A DNA stretch of 6,099 bases from UPXZ01 sp018055865 (lineage in GTDB: Bacteria > Bacteroidota > Bacteroidia > Bacteroidales > Paludibacteraceae), in NCBI GenBank assembly GCA_964292695.1, contig CAXYWB010000133.1, positions 1 through 6,099 of the forward strand. Reading direction: 5' to 3'. Position numbers and translations under genes: made by a program. The notes under the pieces are model-generated. The model made no database searches. It saw only the letters and a list, made by a program, of their open reading frames with translations, and had not been told where the DNA came from. Of this stretch, positions 5,231-6,099 are shown one piece after another; the first letter of the stretch is position 1; each line of letters begins with the position of its first letter.

Positions 5231-5261
5231 CAAATATATGAACTATCTTTCATATTACAAT
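5231..5261 (-). promoter_or_regulatory. Promoter of the methyltransferase cluster
   Basis: On the minus strand, ATTG (5261-5258; 3 of 4 to TTTG) is separated by exactly 19 nt from TATATTTG (5238-5231), a perfect match to the Bacteroidota -7 box TAnnTTTG. Transcription would begin near 5225, giving a leader of about 45 nt before ATG 5179. The operator at 5236-5255 occupies the spacer and touches the -7 box, so a bound repressor would block the polymerase. Confidence 0.7.
5236..5255. promoter_or_regulatory. ArsR/SmtB-type operator
   Basis: ATATGAACTATCTTTCATAT is a perfect 7-nt inverted repeat with a 6-nt spacer. This layout resembles the ATATGAA-N6-TTCATAT sites used by metal-sensing ArsR/SmtB repressors. 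Its place between the -33 and -7 boxes fits derepression by arsenite or another metal. The repressor itself is not in the window. Confidence 0.65.
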
Positions 5262-5437
5262 AATATCACTTTATTTTTTTGAGAAAATTTTTGTTGTTTA
5301 TCTGATTTTATCGGCATAAAGTTATAGAAATAAACCGAATTTTGCAATACGGTCAGTTTTTTGAATGTAGTTTTTCAGATAATTTTACAGTGCTTAAGAG
5401 TTGGATTTATTAAATTGGGAGACTTTTGGATTTTTGT

Positions 5438-5468
5438 TTTGGAATGACATTTTAAATCACTAATTTTG
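5438..5468 (+). promoter_or_regulatory. Promoter of the transposase-like gene
   Basis: TTTG (5438-5441), a 19-nt spacer, then TAATTTTG (5461-5468). Both boxes match the Bacteroidota consensus perfectly. The predicted start of transcription is near 5475, about 58 nt before ATG 5533. Confidence 0.75.
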
Positions 5469-5532
5469 TAGTCTTAAAACAATTAGGTTAATCTTACTTT
5501 TTTAATTAGATTTTCTAATACATTTTACTGTA

Positions 5533-5964
5533 ATGCTAAAAAAAAATCTCCAGCCCGAATTTGTTCAAAGCCTGTGTGAAGATAGTGAAAAAGTAATGCA
5601 GTTTCTGGCCGATGTGAAATGGGAAAAGGGTTTCGTGTGTCGTGGATGCGGTCATACAAACTATTGCAGCGGTAAAACTCATGCTTCGCGACGCTGTACG
5701 AAGTGCAAAAAAGAAGAGTCTGCAACAGCTCACACCATTTTTCACAACTGCAAATTTCCTCTTAACAAAGCGTTTTCTATCATATATTCCGTTTGTTTTC
5801 AGAAAAGAAAAATGACTGTGGGCGAAATGTCTAACGAACTCGGACTTAATCCTATGACCTGCTGGAAATTCCGCACCAGAATCAAAAATTGTATTCGCGA
5901 GCAGCAAAATAATTCAAACAACGAAGTGAAGGTGATAGATATACTTATTAAGAAAAAAGAATAG
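5533..5964 (+). CDS. IS1595-type transposase N-terminal domain only (zinc ribbon + HTH)
   Basis: A 143-residue protein with a zinc ribbon (C36-x2-C39 and C55-x2-C58), the segment TAHTIFHNCKFPLNKAF (65-81) typical of IS1595-family transposases, and a helix-turn-helix-like stretch at about 94-118 (MTVGEMSNELGLNPMTCWKF). Full IS1595 transposases have roughly 300 residues, with the DDE catalytic domain after this point. Here the frame closes normally at TAG 5962-5964, and no catalytic remnant or terminal inverted repeats are visible in the 135 bp that follow. It therefore cannot transpose by itself. It has an intact reading frame and a consensus host-type promoter, so it may be a domesticated DNA-binding protein and not simple debris. 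It is divergent from the methyltransferase cluster, and a regulatory link is possible but unsupported. An alternative is a recent truncation. Confidence 0.75.
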   Translation: MLKKNLQPEFVQSLCEDSEKVMQFLADVKWEKGFVCRGCGHTNYCSGKTHASRRCTKCKKEESATAHTIFHNCKFPLNKAFSIIYSVCFQKRKMTVGEMSNELGLNPMTCWKFRTRIKNCIREQQNNSNNEVKVIDILIKKKE

Positions 5965-5968
5965 AAAA

Positions 5969-6001
5969 TCATCAGGTAAAAACTTCATCAGGTAAGAAAC
6001 T
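5969..6001. repeat. Short tandem direct repeat
   Basis: TCATCAGGTAAAAACT (5969-5984) is followed directly by TCATCAGGTAAGAAACT (5985-6001), identical except for one inserted G. It begins 5 nt after the stop codon of the transposase-like gene. It probably arose by slippage; no function is seen. Confidence 0.75.
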
Positions 6002-6020
6002 TTACGAACTTTATAAACTG

Positions 6021-6038
6021 AAGTCATCTTGACTTTTT
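6021..6038 (+). terminator. Weak terminator-like hairpin after the transposase-like gene
   Basis: AAGTC (6021-6025) can pair with GACTT (6031-6035) across a 5-nt loop, followed by Ts. The stem is short and AT-rich, so the call is tentative. Confidence 0.3.
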
Positions 6039-6046
6039 ATAATGTC

Positions 6047-6059
6047 GCCTCTACGAGGC
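6047..6059. repeat. Small perfect hairpin, possible dispersed repeat
   Basis: GCCTC-TAC-GAGGC in the context ATGTCGCCTCTACGAGGCTG, followed by AGCACCGGAGCGAA. It resembles the GTCGCCCCTACGGGGCT / GCACCGGAG repeats scattered through many Bacteroidota genomes. The assignment is from memory of such sequences and cannot be tested here. Confidence 0.4.
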
Positions 6060-6099
6060 TGCATTTTCAGCACCGGAGCGAAATTATTGCTTTATTAAA

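Larger units (their letters stand above)
5180..5532. other. Divergent promoter region, 353 bp
   Basis: Separates the minus-strand cluster from the plus-strand transposase-like gene. It carries one recognisable Bacteroidota promoter for each direction (5231-5261 minus, 5438-5468 plus) and an operator on the cluster side. I see no ORF, tRNA or other structured RNA in the remaining AT-rich sequence. Confidence 0.6.

Noticed and set aside
5525..5907. Minus-strand ORFs opposite the transposase-like gene
   Set aside because: The plus strand has the zinc-ribbon motifs and a perfect promoter; the minus frames have neither.

Overview
The window looks like a Bacteroidota chromosome. Two promoters match that phylum's unusual -33/-7 consensus (TTTG, about 19 nt, TAnnTTTG), start codons lack clear Shine-Dalgarno sequences, intergenic DNA is AT-rich, and the gaps carry the C4-5/G4-5 palindromic repeats common in such genomes. 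The organism cannot be named from this sequence.

Layout. Everything from 5179 down to 24 is on the minus strand and reads as one or two linked transcription units. In order of transcription: an ArsM-like SAM methyltransferase (5179-4487), a 35-residue cysteine-rich peptide (4312-4205), a broken DUF559 nuclease gene inside a repeat-bounded cassette (4140-3754), a radical SAM/SPASM maturase-type enzyme (3743 or 3704 to 2406), a thioredoxin-thioredoxin reductase fusion (2201-933), a DUF1847 cysteine protein (901-446) and a membrane-anchored thioredoxin (440-24). On the other side of a 353-bp divergent promoter region, a plus-strand gene (5533-5964) encodes only the zinc-ribbon/HTH part of an IS1595-type transposase.

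How the genes may work together. The methyltransferase keeps the three cysteines that bind As(III) in ArsM enzymes. Its promoter contains a perfect ATATGAA-N6-TTCATAT palindrome of the ArsR/SmtB type, and a degenerate copy lies in front of the thioredoxin genes. Thiol-reducing proteins, a DUF1847 protein and a peptide with CxC and CC motifs fit a metalloid- or thiol-centred pathway. The most interesting possibility is that the small peptide is the substrate of the radical SAM/SPASM enzyme, with the methyltransferase as a second tailoring or arsenic-methylating enzyme. Removing the DUF559 cassette (3706-4200) on paper brings the peptide stop codon to within 5 nt of a maturase ATG, as expected for a precursor/maturase pair. 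This is inference: no modification or metal binding can be shown from sequence alone.

Each of the three larger gaps in the minus-strand cluster holds one inverted pair of the same GC-rich repeat (outer spans 2217-2415, 3706-4200 and 4357-4494). The repeats run into coding sequence and supply the end of the methyltransferase, the stop region of the maturase and an optional N-terminal extension of the maturase.
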